In this document: in pieces, positions 23,905 through 37,410 of the stretch
How positions within the stretch are numbered: position 1 is the stretch's first letter
Layout: every line of letters begins with the position of its first letter
NCBI GenBank assembly: GCA_003991915.1
Contig: RQTK01001094.1
Coordinates: forward strand, 1 to 64,000
Source: Elysia chlorotica
Taxonomy: Eukaryota > Mollusca > Gastropoda > Plakobranchidae
Length of the DNA stretch: 64,000 bases
Reading direction: 5' to 3'
The notes under the pieces: generated by a model
Databases searched by the model: none
What the model was told of the DNA's origin: nothing
The model's input: only the letters and a program-made list of their open reading frames with translations
Translations under genes and position numbers: made by a program

Positions 23905-26400
23905 TAGAAGTAGTAGCAGTAGCAGTAGCAGCAGTAAAGGAGGAATAAAGTGAGGCATGATCAAAAGAAAATTACCCGCAATGAAGGTGATTGAAAATGG
24001 GAGTACTTAAGACCATTTGTACATGTACCACTATTAGGATTCCATTCTATTCTTTTTGTGTTTTGTTACTGGACATCAAAACCTTTCAAGCATAACTGAG
24101 TACACCCTGGGTATTCCGAATGTCTGCTAACAAAGAGCCCCGCCCTAGACAAATCTAACTTAGTCAAGTACAGCAACTTAGTAGGTGTTAGTCGTTGGCA
24201 TTGTCTACACCATTGTGGCGAAATCCTGCTTGACATTGGACAAAGTATTATACCAGTAACAACTAACAATAACAAGATCTAAAGATAACCGTATACGGTG
24301 AATAGCACAAGACATTCCAAATAGCGTTGAAACTATTTTTGTTTGCTCGAAATTCTTTAGGTAAAACCGAGGCTATTTGGTATTCTCGGGTAAAACGTTT
24401 TTTTTTTTTAATTTCCTAGTCAGCCAACAGAAAATGTCTAACCTTTATACCTAACGGTTTGACTTGGACACGTTATGATTTATACTTTTAATCGAACTAC
24501 CGATGAAATCGATATTTTGCTGTTACCATTTCCTTGCAAATTAATAAATAATATAAAAAATACAGTAATTTAAAGTCAATCCTCACTCACTGATACTCAA
24601 CAAAAATCCTATGTTAATATAATATCAGTATAAAAACACACAATCTTCCTGTGGCGATCACAGAGGGATAACCATTATTAAAGTGTATAACAAAAACTGT
24701 TTTAAAGTGCAAGTTAAAACTAGATTAATATAATTATGTTACCACAGAGCAAACTATGCATATCTGCACTTTCAGTAATGATCGCATCACTTCCTTTCAG
24801 TTTCTATTATTGTTTTTGCTGTGATTGTTTTTCAAGCTCTAATATCCAAACAAGCGCAAGATAATAGTTACAGCCGAGCTTCGCTTTTAAAAACTTGCGT
24901 CACAAATTTAGAAGAAGAATTATGCTTGCTATATTTTAATATTTTCAATATTGAGCTCATATAAAAAAAAATGCAGCGCAAATTTAAAAGCACACGTAAG
25001 TGTTAATAACTCTGTGCAAATTTGCACTCCAATCTGCTACCAAACTAAAAAATGAAAGCTAAAGTCAGACGCACAGATTTATATACCAAGTAAACAAGCT
25101 GTGACTTAACTTATGATCTATGAATACGAAAATTAAAAAAACCCATTAAATTAAAATACTAACCCAATCGAAACAATCTAATATGGATCGATGTTGTTCC
25201 TTGCAAAGTCATTGCCCTAGAAGAAAAGGAATAATTATTATCTAGACCAAAGGCGTTTCCCAATAGCACTGTTTTTCGTAAACATTAGAATAGACGTCCA
25301 TAATCCGCTACGGTGCTTTAATGTTAATACAACGTCAGCAAGGTCACCCGCTCTCTTCAACACTCGATTTTATTTTTCCCACTAGTAACATGCTAAAATG
25401 CCCACGTTCAATAAGAAAAAAACTTAAAAAACAACAACAGCAAAGAAATAAAGAAGAAAACATGGCCAAAAAACGTGGATATTCCATTGTTTGTTATTGA
25501 TATTTCTAATAATACTTTGGATTGAACAAACTCAAAAAGAGACGTGGAAGCATGAAACAAAAGAACAAAATAATGAAATTCAATCAAAATCAACAAGCGA
25601 TCAATTGAAGGCTTACAACTTTAAAAGGGGGCGAATCTAGGAGAATCAATAGTTACGCTCTTTAAACCAACATTACAAACAACTGTGATATTTAATAAGT
25701 TTCTGGAAATTATTAATAAAGATTTTCTTTAAGAACTCAGGGGGCCTTTCTTAAACACCGTGACCAACAGTGAGTTTGTTTAGACGCACCGCTTCAGGCC
25801 TAGCCAATCGGAGCTTCATTGTTTTGACAGTGTATTGTTGGCTTGTTTTAGTTCTTTTGGTGAAAAGAAAAAAAGCTTCATATAACACGCGTCCAGAATT
25901 AGAGCAAGGAATTCTTTCATTATTGATTCTTGAGATCAAGATAGATCAAGCATAGTTCGCTGCTATTTGGTTCCTATAAAAATAATAAAAATAGACAACA
26001 CCCCCCCCCCCCCCTTTTTTTTTCCCTACCAAACAACCATGACATAGTTACTCAAGTCAAAATAGGGTCTTAACAGCTTTTAAGCCATTAAAAGAGTCGA
26101 GTCGAGGTTTGACACCTTAGCTACATCAAACAAGACTATGAATCTTAAGTACAACGATGTGGTAAAATTACGACCTCCTATTAAGATATAAGACTAACAA
26201 TGCTTAGGACGACTTGTAAGCTACCGCGAAGTTGTGCATGTATGAACTCCCAAACGCCATGTAGGTAGACATGCCGCGTTGTTTGGTCACTTGGCCATGA
26301 CAACAAAAACGTTATGGATCTTGCCTTACCTCAAGAGGACCCTTACCTAGTCCGTAGACGTCAGTAAACTTACCACCCCTCCCAGACCAAGCGTTCCTGG
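23905..26400. other. Gene-free AT-rich stretch
   Basis: I see no exon with supported splice sites, no RNA gene and no complete element. There is a short TAG/CAG repeat at 23895-23940 and a 14-nt C run with following T run near 26001. Confidence 0.5.
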
Positions 26401-26583
26401 TTTTCTTAATGGAAGGGACTCCAGAGCAATTATTATCATGGCAATCTGCTCGTGGAACTATTCATATTTTTCCTCTCTTTGCTCTGTTTTTACTTCTGTC
26501 TATCTGCTCAGCCTTCTTCTCTGACTCAGCTGCCTTTATGTCTCTGTATACGTGTCTGTCTGTCTGCCTCTCTCTATCTCTAT

Positions 26584-26710
<127 letters not shown>

Positions 26711-27295
26711 TCTCTCGTTCACCCTTCCCACCCACACCCTCTTCTGAATCGCACGTTAGGTGTGCACATTATATTTTCTCTTTTGTCTCCTGCTCTATGC
26801 GGGGGACAAAGATATCGACTTCTTTTCAGAGCCTCTGATCCCTGTAATCCTATGTTGGATATCTATTCTAACGACCGAAACCCTTTGATCAATCAGTCTA
26901 TTAAACCCTTTCAGCTCTAAGGATTCAAGGAGAACCGCCTTAACCCTTGCTCGGTTGGCACCGCGGGAATACCAACCTAACTCAGTCTTTAAAGTAAAAT
27001 CAAACAGTGTCAGAAAATATATGCAGATATGCTCTTTTGCCGTAAAATTGGCAGCTATGCAGCAAATTATGTTAAAGAGAGCCGTCTTTTAAGTTTATAG
27101 TAACCGTCACTCTGAATTTCGATTTGATAGTGTAACAAAGCGTGAGATGACGACGTTGATACTAATTTAATCTATGAAAATATATTGACAGATCTTAAGG
27201 ACCCCCCTTAGAGACCTCTTGAACTCAGTCTAAGTGCATACCTGGGGTACTCGCCTTAATGCGAATATGAGAGACCGAGAGGGCGAAATAAAGAC

Positions 27296-27350
27296 AAGAA
27301 TGCAATATGAGGGAGAGAGGGGGGGGAGGACGGAGGGAATACAAGACAGC

Positions 27351-27391
<41 letters not shown>

Positions 27392-27455
27392 GAGAGAATA
27401 CAAGACAGAGGGAGAGAGAGAGACAAAAAGAGAAAGAGAGAGATAGAGAGAAAGA
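27296..27455 (+). repeat. GA-rich microsatellite
   Basis: (GA)n at 27354-27388 within a 160 bp purine-rich tract with partial internal duplication ('gggaatacaagacag' and 'gagaatacaagacag'). Confidence 0.9.
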
Positions 27456-28324
27456 TTATTATGCATACTGCCAGATATATAGAGAGACGGGTAGAGAAAC
27501 ACATGGTAATATATTGAACAGGATGATTACAATTCGCCGTTCAAATTAATTAGGTGGGGAAGACGTGCATTGAAATGAGCAAACTATCTTGGAGGTCTTC
27601 TAAATGTCGCTGTAATGTATAAAACGCATGGAATTCTGTAACAGAACTCTTCAAGAAATATCAGTGTTATTTTTGGTAGACCAAGATGTGACATTCTATA
27701 CATCAAAAAACGTCGAAACAGGCTGATTTTAAACAATCTTCAACAATGTTTAAATAAGTAACATAACAGTTATGGTCCATCTAGTTTATACACAGAGGAA
27801 TTTGGTCAGAAAACACTGCTTTCCGTAAAGAATTTAAACGACATGAACAATTTTAATGTATGTATTTGGCTTATGTATATGGTGAAGAATATTTTAATAC
27901 ATGTTACAATATAAGCAGTTTCAATGTCACGCTAAAAAGAAAATTAAGAGTCCGTCACCAATGAAGTGTATATTTCCTACTTAGAATGGCTAGGAGTAAA
28001 AATGTAACAGATATACAATTTTAATAATTAGAGTTATGATAACAAAACTGTGTACACTGAAACTTTTAAAATAAAAATTAAAAAAGCATTACAGATTACT
28101 CTGTCTTCTTTGCAGTAGAAAGGTTCGGATTGAGCAAAAAAAATTGCCTATAGTAATGAGGTTCATTGTACCTATTATGGTACCGGTATTTTAAAAAATT
28201 ATTAATATCCATTACCACTACTAAAATTTAATAGTGGTGATGGAAATTAATCTGTTTTTTTTTTTAAAATATCATAACATGTTTAGTTAGCAGAAACAAA
28301 CTTACCTCTGTTCAAACTTTATTT

Positions 28325-28520
28325 TAAGTACGCAGCCTAAGATATATCACAGATGGGTCCAAGGACAATTGTGTGTGCTGTTACTCAAAGACAAAACAGG
28401 GCTACCTTAAACTCAGCCAGTTGGATTACAACTCCCAACTAATGAATTTTCCCGATCGTGGAATCGTACCACGGACTTCCTGAATATAAGCCCAGCGCTC
28501 TAACAAGCACCTGTCCCTCA
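28325..28520 (-). mobile_element. Degenerate SINE copy, minus orientation
   Basis: 'agatgggtccaaggac', 'acagggctacc', 'aactcagccagttgga' and a tRNA-like end 'cgtggaatcgtaccacggacttcctgaatataagcccagcgctctaac' (B-box remnant and A-box remnant). Confidence 0.55.
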
Positions 28521-28715
28521 TACACTAGATCTCCACAAATGACTCGATCCAGATTTTTTACTAACCGTCGCCGCATACTGCTAATAAATGAATCTAAACA
28601 GGTTCACCTAGTCCCTCCACTTCTTTTCAGAGAAGAAATTGCGTCATACTCAATCCAGCTGTATCTTATTGGGGTGGAAATGAGGCTTTTCGAAGACTGT
28701 GTTCTTGGTGTTGTT

Positions 28716-28781
<66 letters not shown>

Positions 28782-28800
28782 TTTGTTTGTTTGTTTGTTT
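28716..28800 (+). repeat. (GTT)n then (GTTT)n microsatellite
   Basis: About 22 GTT units, then GTTT units. Confidence 0.95.
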
Positions 28801-28869
28801 TTCGATTTCTTTTCCACAAAAAGGTGGTTTGGTAAGTTGGTCCCTTGTGATACAACATTAACATTTAAG

Positions 28870-29100
28870 CTATATCGCGGAAGGATCCCAAGACTAACGA
28901 CTGACAATTTCACGTTCTGCTACATGGAGGCAAAGCGGTTATACTGGAGTTTCTAATCTTTTACCCTAGCCCGTTGCATTATAATAATCTTGATCCAACG
29001 AGTAGGTGACGAAACCAGACAAATACGTTTTTCAAGTCGTGAGATCGAACCGGGAACCCCCCGAATTATAAACTAATTGCACTACCACTTTTGCCATCTC
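28870..29100 (-). mobile_element. SINE copy, minus orientation
   Basis: 'ctatatcgcggaaggatcccaagactaacgactgacaatttcacg', 'gttatactggagttt', 'atccaacgagtaggtgacgaaac' and head 'gtgagatcgaaccgggaacc' to 'gcactaccac'. Diverged from the 52166 copy but with the same order. Confidence 0.75.
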
Positions 29101-29835
29101 GCACCCCAAGAAAAGAATCGGGCTAAATCTATACACCTCCGCAACCTCCAGTAGTTACCAAAATAGTAAAGAGTAAAAAAAAAGTAGAAAGTAACAAAAC
29201 AAACAAGACAAAGAGGCTGGATTGGCCCAGTGAGTGCCAATCTACTAATGGGAAAGTCGTGTCGACCCGGCAAAAATCAGATTATTCTTTGATTGTCCAT
29301 ATTCAGAGGTGATTTATTAGCCCTGTGCTGTGTTCAAAACTGTGTTCGAACAAGCTTCTGTTCTATTCAAGAAGTAAATTAAAGAGGCGCTAGACCTTCA
29401 TACACGTCAATACCATAGGGCCTACTGCTTTTAGAAAGCAAATATAATGTGCTCAAGAAAGTAGCCCATGTAGAAGAACTTAAACTGATGATGAGAGACA
29501 ATGCCCGCATAAAAAAGCCGTTCATATTAGACTTCTGTATTTTTTTCTACTTTCGTCTTCGAAATTCTACGCAGATAATTTCAAAAGAAACAAGCAAGAT
29601 ACGATTTTTCTACTTAGGTTTGGTTTCTTTCTTTAATTGCTTTTTGCTTACTTTAGACTGAACAAAATCACGATCGTATCTGTGATAAGTTATGCTATAA
29701 GTTTTGAAACAAAAAAATGAACAACAAAAATACAGAGGAATGGAGTACATAAGTAGATTTTTTTTTAATGAAAGAACCGCTATGACCTTGGAAATAGTAA
29801 AATTATGTATTAAAAAATTAGAGAGAGGGGAAGCC

Positions 29836-29836
29836 G

Positions 29837-29881
<45 letters not shown>
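29836..29881 (+). repeat. (GA)n microsatellite
   Basis: About 18 pure GA units. Confidence 0.95.
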
Positions 29882-29883
<2 letters not shown>

Positions 29884-30032
29884 ACTGGTGCTATCTAAAT
29901 GCTCTAGAGCTCCTGGTTTGAACGCTTTTAAATTCCCAGGAGAAGTAAAACGCACAGAGCACAACATAACTAACTGTATCCAGATATGTACATGTATATT
30001 GTTTGATGAAAAATACATTTCATCAAATGTTT

Positions 30033-30094
30033 CACATATTTATGTTGGATGTAAGAAAGTATTACTTTCTTACATCCATCATAAATATTATGAT
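30033..30094. repeat. Hairpin-forming inverted repeat
   Basis: 'tggatgtaagaaagtaa' is followed at once by 'tactttcttacatcca', with outer arms 'catatttatg' and 'cataaatattatg' also pairing. The loop is nearly absent. A cruciform or a MITE remnant is likely. Confidence 0.75.
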
Positions 30095-30159
30095 GTTATT
30101 CAGTACGAAAAATAGGCCAATTACGTACGTTCTAATCTATTTAAAGCTCCCTTCGCTAT

Positions 30160-30168
30160 TGTTGTTGC

Positions 30169-30224
<56 letters not shown>
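30160..30224 (+). repeat. (GTT)n microsatellite
   Basis: About 20 GTT units with one GCT interruption. Confidence 0.95.
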
Positions 30225-31139
30225 TGTTTTGTTTTCATAACACAATAAATTTATCACAATAAATATCTAAATTCGAACTTTCTGGCTACGGTAACTATTA
30301 AGTCTAACTATTTAATTTTTTATAATTTTTATAATGGATTTTAACAGATTAAATGAAACAGAGTCATAAAACTTTAAAAAAAAAACATGAGCTTGATTCT
30401 TTTTTAACGAAACAGTATTGCACTAAGATTTTTTATTGGTATTTGAGTGACTAATAGTCCTGGGGAACACTTAAGCGTGTAGACATTCAGAAAATCAAAG
30501 CCCCAGCCTTTTTGGGCAGTACACTGTACTTAGATACAATGTGCAATAAAAAGGTAGTCAAAGGTTCGTTAGTTGATCTCGGTACATTCCTATTGGAGAA
30601 TCGATCTTCCAGCGCAGTGCCAAGTTCTAAGGCAGTAATTACAACGTTGTTTTAAATTTAGACCCCAAACTAAGAATATTTTTTTCTGGCCTTTGCCCGA
30701 TCCGGTTTGAAGCGCCCTTGTACAATGTACTTATCACTCTAAGTTGATCGATGTTTTTGTTTGCTTGCAGAATAATGGCCTATGTATTGATGTATTTCAA
30801 CCATTGAAAAACATTGTGAATATCTTATAATTTTCTTTTACCTGTCACTTCTTATTTCTAACAACTTAAAAATCCTCCAAAGTATTCATATGGATATTAC
30901 CAATAACCTAAAAGATTGTGAAGTGACTAGATTATAATATTGTCTTAGAATTACCTCCAAAGAGTTTTGCAAGAATTTACATAATCATAAGATAAAATAA
31001 ATAATACAGTTGTTCTGCAAATAGAACACACTAGTAAAAAAACCTCCACTAAAAACTGTGCCAACATATAGTTCTTTTAATAGTTTTATGCCTCGTGTTG
31101 AATCTACAAAATCTTGAGCTTTTTTAAATGAATGAACCA

Positions 31140-31455
31140 TCCCCTCTTCATCGTATCAAGAATAAATATGTCGTCTAATCTACATTAAGAATAAACGGTC
31201 TGTCTAATTCGTATTGAGAGTAAACATTTAATCTTATTCGTACATGTATTAGGAATTAACATTCCATTTTATTCGTATTAAGGATTAACATTCGTTCTTA
31301 GTTGTATTAAGAATAAATGAATATTCTATCTGAATCGTATTTAGAATGAATGGAAATTCCGCCTTAACTGTATTTAGAATGAATGAACATTCCGTCTTTT
31401 TCGTATTAAGAATGAATAAACATTCTTTATTAAGCGTATTAGGAATACAGATTAG
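31140..31455. repeat. Minisatellite, unit about 38-42 bp, about eight copies
   Basis: Each unit resembles 'ttcgtattaagaataaacattc' plus a variable 'cattcgtctta' spacer: seen near 31155, 31185, 31215, 31250, 31285, 31330, 31370 and 31410. Units are divergent and spacers are not unique. Confidence 0.8.
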
Positions 31456-31660
31456 ACAAGCGAGAAACTCGTTTATATTTGTATTCCATCTTGAATAGGG
31501 CCCCTATAATATCTATAATATACATATAGTGTTATTCAACCCAAGGAAAAGAAAACAAAAACAACAACAAAAAACAAAAAATAACAAACAAACAAAAACG
31601 AAAGGGAAAAAATGATAAACAAAGACACATGTAGTACATACATGTAATAGCCTTACTGGT

Positions 31661-31834
<174 letters not shown>

Positions 31835-31985
31835 AGACTTTCCTATAGAAAAGTCTAACAGGTTGATGGGTAACTCGATTTTGGCGCTTATAAGAAAAGG
31901 AACATCCTATTAGGTCACCTACTAAGGGGTTCCTGGATAATTACATGCATATTTTGACTAACTAACGAGAAAGGGGTCTCGAATT

Positions 31986-32051
31986 CTGTGTCAGCACAAT
32001 CTCTCTGCAGGGATATAAATATATATATGCAGAGAGATTGTGCTGACACAG
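31986..32051. ncRNA. Perfect 24-bp stem hairpin (candidate MITE or pre-miRNA)
   Basis: 'ctgtgtcagcacaatctctc' plus 'tgca' (31986-32009) is exactly complementary to 32028-32051 across an 18-nt AT-rich loop. The length of 66 nt fits a pre-miRNA, but the mismatch-free stem is more typical of a recent MITE or foldback. I cannot tell which. Confidence 0.4.
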
Positions 32052-32690
32052 ATTATATATATATTATATAATCCTTAATCCTTATAGTTTTGAAACAATG
32101 TTAATTCCAAATAATAAAAAAGTGTTATACTATTTTGAATTTAGTACTTCTGCTGACCGCTTAATAACGTATATTAATCACATCAAGTTATTGTCTTTTA
32201 TCGTAAAATTATTTTGGTACGGTTTTGAAAACACTAATTTTTATAAAATGGATTGAAAAGGTTAACATAAAAAAAAAGATATAAAACACCTACTGAATTT
32301 TCTTTTATGATAACAAATTGTTGGCTTGATTTTCTATGTCGATTCCATAAAAAAAAAGGACACAAAAAGGCCATCGTTGAGACACAAAAGGGCCATCGTT
32401 GAGCTTCTTGTTGATACTATAGAATGGTATTTTAAAGCGATACCTAATTAGCTTGGAACTTACCCGGGCATCCTGTTGTATGAGAAAGAAACTAATTTTT
32501 TCACGAAAGTGCGTATCGCGGTAGTTCCACGTAAGTTATACTATTACTACAATGCTAAATATTAATTGGGTTCTGCTGTTTGATGTTACAGAGTGTGTTT
32601 ATCTTCTTCCTGTAAGATTTGTCTATTAATTATGTTGGACAAATACCCGGTAGTTAAATTGTTGGGTTTTTTTTAAATCCATAGTTGTTT

Positions 32691-32701
<11 letters not shown>

Positions 32702-32742
<41 letters not shown>
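32702..32742 (+). repeat. (GA)n microsatellite
   Basis: About 20 units, start of a purine-rich region to about 33090. Confidence 0.93.
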
Positions 32743-32745
<3 letters not shown>

Positions 32746-32920
32746 CAGAGTAAATGGAGAAAAGAAGATGAGAGACAGTAAGGAATGGTGATGAAGAAAG
32801 TGAAAGAAATGGAAGAGGCCTCCGAAGAAGAGATGGGGGAGAAAGAGAATGATAGAGAAACAGAAAAAGAAAAAGGAGAGAGATAGAGAGGGAGAGACAA
32901 AGAGGAAACAGAGTTGAGAG

Positions 32921-32921
<1 letters not shown>

Positions 32922-33018
<97 letters not shown>
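32922..33018 (+). repeat. (GATA)n microsatellite
   Basis: About 23 units flanked by GA-rich sequence. Confidence 0.95.
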
Positions 33019-33606
33019 GTAGAGAGAGAGAGAGAGGGGGGGAGCGAATGAGTGAGTGAGAACAGACAGCTAGACAGACAAACAGAGAGAATAACAAATT
33101 TTAATTGCTGCCGGGAATCATAAAAACACATAAGAATTAAAATAACATTGTTGAACCTTTGATGCAAAGTTTTATGTTACCATCGAATATTCTGATTAAG
33201 TGAACTACTTACCTAGGTTGAAGTAAAGTAGTCGGCTACAGAGAAAATCCAGTGATTATATTATTATTAGATAACGCTGCTTGATATTTCCATTAGTAGT
33301 CCTTTTAATGCTTGTGTCTGTGAACAGCAACTGTAGTAGCAGCGATTCCCCTTAATAATAAATTAATTTGTCAAGTAAAGCTTGGTGAAGAAACTCGCAA
33401 AGCCCGGCGTCTGATAATGCCCATGTTGTTCACAACTGAATTACTGTGTGACTATGCTAGTACATTGTACAAGACGGGGAAACCCATTGCCACTCCAGCT
33501 AACCGTTTCTACCCTACAGCCAACTAATTTTACCTTACTTTAACCTACGCTTAAATTTAACGGAATTTGCCGGTATCTAACGACTCTTTAGTGGATACAT
33601 TATACT

Positions 33607-33790
<184 letters not shown>

Positions 33791-34354
33791 TGGATAGAAA
33801 TAGAAAGAGAGATTAAATTATAAAAATATGCAAACATGAATAAGCTACATACTCTTAAAAAAAAAAGGATCATTTGGATTACCAACAATTTTCACATTGT
33901 TTATTTACAATACATACCTTTTTAGCCAATGCTTTTGATTTGTCCAATCTTCTTATGAAGTCATTGATTAAGCCTATCTATTCCGACTTTCTTCAACGCA
34001 GGACCAGTATCTGTACATATAATTACAATCATTCTGTTTTGAGTCTAGACCTAAAAATCTTCACAGATTCCTCACATAAATTTTCCGATTTTATCCGTAG
34101 GTTTAGTCACATCCTAACAAGCGTCATTTTACCCTACCATAGGGAAAAATACCTACGAGTGACAACGCTGCCCATGCCAAAGTGTCATGCGACTTTACGC
34201 GCAGAGTTGCATGCCTGATCTATCGCAGGAAATTAAAAAAGCCCCTTGACCGAATGATCGCCGGCCCGATGATTCTTGAAGGTTTGTACCACCCATTTTA
34301 AAATAAAAGCAAACAAAAATACTTTATTTTTTACGTGCTAACTTACTTTCTTTC

Positions 34355-34362
34355 TCAATCTC

Positions 34363-34430
<68 letters not shown>

Positions 34431-34440
34431 TCTCTCTCTT
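34355..34440 (+). repeat. (CT)n microsatellite
   Basis: Imperfect then pure CT; it directly abuts the 5' end of the truncated LINE. Confidence 0.93.
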
Positions 34441-35698
34441 CAACAGAGGAGTTGATGATGCAATCACACTTGTTCTTCACTATGTTTACACTCGTTTAGA
34501 TTTGTCGGGAACAAGCATAAGGTTAATGTTTTTCGATTTCTCTAGTGCTTTCAACACTATTCAACCTCATTTTCTGTGTGACAAACTGTTAAATATGAAC
34601 GTTTGCCCACGGATCATCGATTATCTTCCATCAAGACCTCAGTTTGTAAAACTAAATCCTTCAATAGAATCAGATGATATTGCTACTTACACTGAAGCAC
34701 CTCAGGGTACAGTTTTGTCATACTTTCTCTTGTCTTTATACACTTCCGACTGCAAAACCACACATAGCAATTGTAAAATTGATAAATACGCTGACGACAC
34801 TGTTCTGACGGGAATGATTGTTGATGACAAAAGCGCTAACTATGGGCAAGAAATAAAATCTTTTGTCGATTGGGGCAACGCCAATCGTCTAATTCTCACT
34901 GTTAGCAAGACTAAAGATATGGTTATTGATTTTCGGAGAAAAGCTGAACAACTTGATCTCGTTGTTATAAAAGATGAAAAAGTGCAGAGAGCAAACACGT
35001 TTAGGTATCTCGGCGTAGTGATACACAAAACACAAAGGCAATTTTAAAGAAAACGAAACCCCGATTATACTGTTTGAGGAAATTACGTTCTTTTAACATC
35101 TCACAAGATTTGCTTCAAATGTTTTACTCATCTATAGTTTGGTTTGGCATGTTGGGGAGGCAACATGTTGAAACAAGATAGGGAAAGACTTCACAAAATT
35201 ATTAAAACTGCAGGTGGGTAAAAAAACAAGAAAATACCATGTCACTATGTAATCGAAAAATTGTAAATAAAATTAATTGTATTATTAAAGAAAGCACACA
35301 CCCTTTGAATGCTTTATATGATGGCCCACTAATTGAGCGCAGTGGTCGTTATAGAGTTCCAAACATTCGGACAAACAAGCATATGAATTCTTTTTTTTTC
35401 TCCTAAACCGATCACACTATTTAATAAGAATCACAGAATGAGAAAGCTAACACAAAAGTGCATCAAATCAGCAATATATACCTCTTTTTCTGATTAAAGC
35501 ATTATCAGTGTGCAATATGAATTATTCTTATGAAGTTTTTGTTTTGTTTATTACACAGGCTTACACATTTTAACTACAATAGGCTTTTAAATTTTAAGTA
35601 GTACATGTATGTATTTTTACAACTCTATTTTTTGTATGTTGTAGAGCCTGTCATGTGAAATTTCCTTTGATGGGATTAATAAAGTCATCTTATCGTAT
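34441..35698 (+). mobile_element. 5'-truncated non-LTR retrotransposon (reverse transcriptase remnant)
   Basis: The reading frame starts RSVDDAITLVLHYVYTRLD and continues with FFDFSSAFNTIQP (RT motif A), APQGTVLSYFLLSLYT (motif B), KYADDTVL (catalytic YADD), WGNANRLILTVSKTKDMVID and FRYLGVVI. The frame breaks at 35045; later pieces (YSSIVWFG, HPLNALYDGPLIERSGRYRV, RTNKHMNSF) occur in other frames. The 3' end is 'gggattaataaagtcatctt', typical of L2/Rex/Jockey-like LINEs. Both flanks are CT repeats. Inactive. Confidence 0.88.
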
Positions 35699-35808
35699 CT
35701 CTCTCTCTATCTGTCTCTGTCTCTCTCTCTGTCTCTCTCTCTCTCTGCTTCTCTCCTCGCTCTCTCTCTGTCTCTGCCTCTCTCTCTCTCTATCTCTATC
35801 TCTCTCTT
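35699..35808 (+). repeat. CT-rich microsatellite
   Basis: CT/CTGT units immediately after the LINE 3' end. Confidence 0.9.
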
Positions 35809-36067
35809 AGCCGTCCCACGCTTTTCTTTGTAATTAATAACTCACTTATAGAAAATTTCCCTTAACAGAAGTTTAACGCGCTTTTCAATGTAAAAATACA
35901 AAGGCAAAATTTCAGTTATACAGACAAGGTCATCAATTCCACACAATACGGCCACAGTTAGTTCAAGTAATTACGATTGGAAGCCATTCAAGCAGAACAA
36001 TGAAAACAAAATTTTATAATTATGTTTAGTGGTGCATGTATGCGAGTATTTTAGACCGGCTTGATTT

Positions 36068-36091
36068 GTGTGTGTGTGTGTGTGTGTGTGC
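36068..36091 (+). repeat. (TG)n microsatellite
   Basis: Short tract of about 12 TG units. Confidence 0.85.
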
Positions 36092-36597
36092 TGCGTGCAT
36101 GATTCATTATATATCTCTCTCACTTTATATGACCCCCCACTACCCTACCTGTAGTATTTAGACAAATACAGAAGGAAGGAGACTAGTTGAGTTGGTACTT
36201 TCAACACTCATGCTGCCACCCCAGCAGTTTATTACAAAAGGTATTGTATTTTGAAATATTTAAACTGTTAAAAGCATGCGAAAACTGCAAAATTAAATAT
36301 GTTTAATTTCTAATCGAAGAGTATTCTGCTATTTACCGTTTCCACACGGCAATGGCAATTCAATTTATTATTCATTGTTAGACTCAGATCAATAAATAGA
36401 TAGGTATAGACAATTTCAACAGTTCAATTTTTAGAGGCATAAATGGGATCTTTCTCGATTAAAATTAAAATTCTTATTTGTCGAAGTTAACAAAGTTTTG
36501 GAATCAAGATCAAAGTGAGGGGATACAGTTATTATTATAATTTTTTTAATTATTATTGACAGAGTTAGCACAGTTTATATAGTATCCCGAATGAGGA

Positions 36598-36605
<8 letters not shown>

Positions 36606-36670
<65 letters not shown>
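36606..36670 (+). repeat. (GA)n then poly-G
   Basis: About 27 GA units ending in ten G. Confidence 0.93.
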
Positions 36671-37256
36671 TCCTTGTTCGTGCGTTTCATTATGTCTATC
36701 TGTGCCTTGTGTGGCAGTACGAAAAATTGTCAGCCGTTTGTTCAGAAAAATGTCCACGATAAACCTTTGTTACTTGCGACAGACTGAAAGACAACAACTA
36801 CGGTACCCAATCACCCAACAATCATGTTGATTGGTCTGTCGGGTACGTAAATTACTCCTGATTATTCTGTAACCAATTGTATGCAAAACGTCAGGCACTT
36901 CGTCAATGTGGTGTCGGTGGTCTGGCTATCCGAAGAGCGTCTAGTATGGTGGAGGTTCAGAGCTGTACCCCTTCACCCCCTGGGTATTTTTTAGATTATC
37001 TCCCTTTGTACGGAGTTGTTTCCCTTTGAATATGTAAGGGGACTAATCTTTTTCAAAGATGTACAAGATACCATTTGTTATTTGTTATCTTCCTTGGATC
37101 CTTTTCCGTTCTTTTTCATATCCCATTGGCAAATAGAATTCAGTTCCTGCAATTGTTGTGATTCAACCAATTAAATTGGTCTCTCTTCCTCTCTCTTTCT
37201 TTAATTCCCTCTCCCTCCATCTCTCTCTCTTCTAATTCGCCCGAATGATTAATTCT

Positions 37257-37282
37257 GCAGCAGCAGCAGCAGCAGTAGTACT

Positions 37283-37335
<53 letters not shown>

Positions 37336-37338
37336 CAT

Positions 37339-37409
<71 letters not shown>

Positions 37410-37410
37410 T
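37257..37410 (+). repeat. (CAG)n(TAG)n microsatellite
   Basis: Five CAG units then about 45 AGT/TAG units, interrupted by 'tacatg' at 37333. Confidence 0.95.

Noticed and set aside
31140-31455. CRISPR-like array
   Set aside because: Repeats are divergent, spacers are not unique, no cas genes; eukaryotic context.
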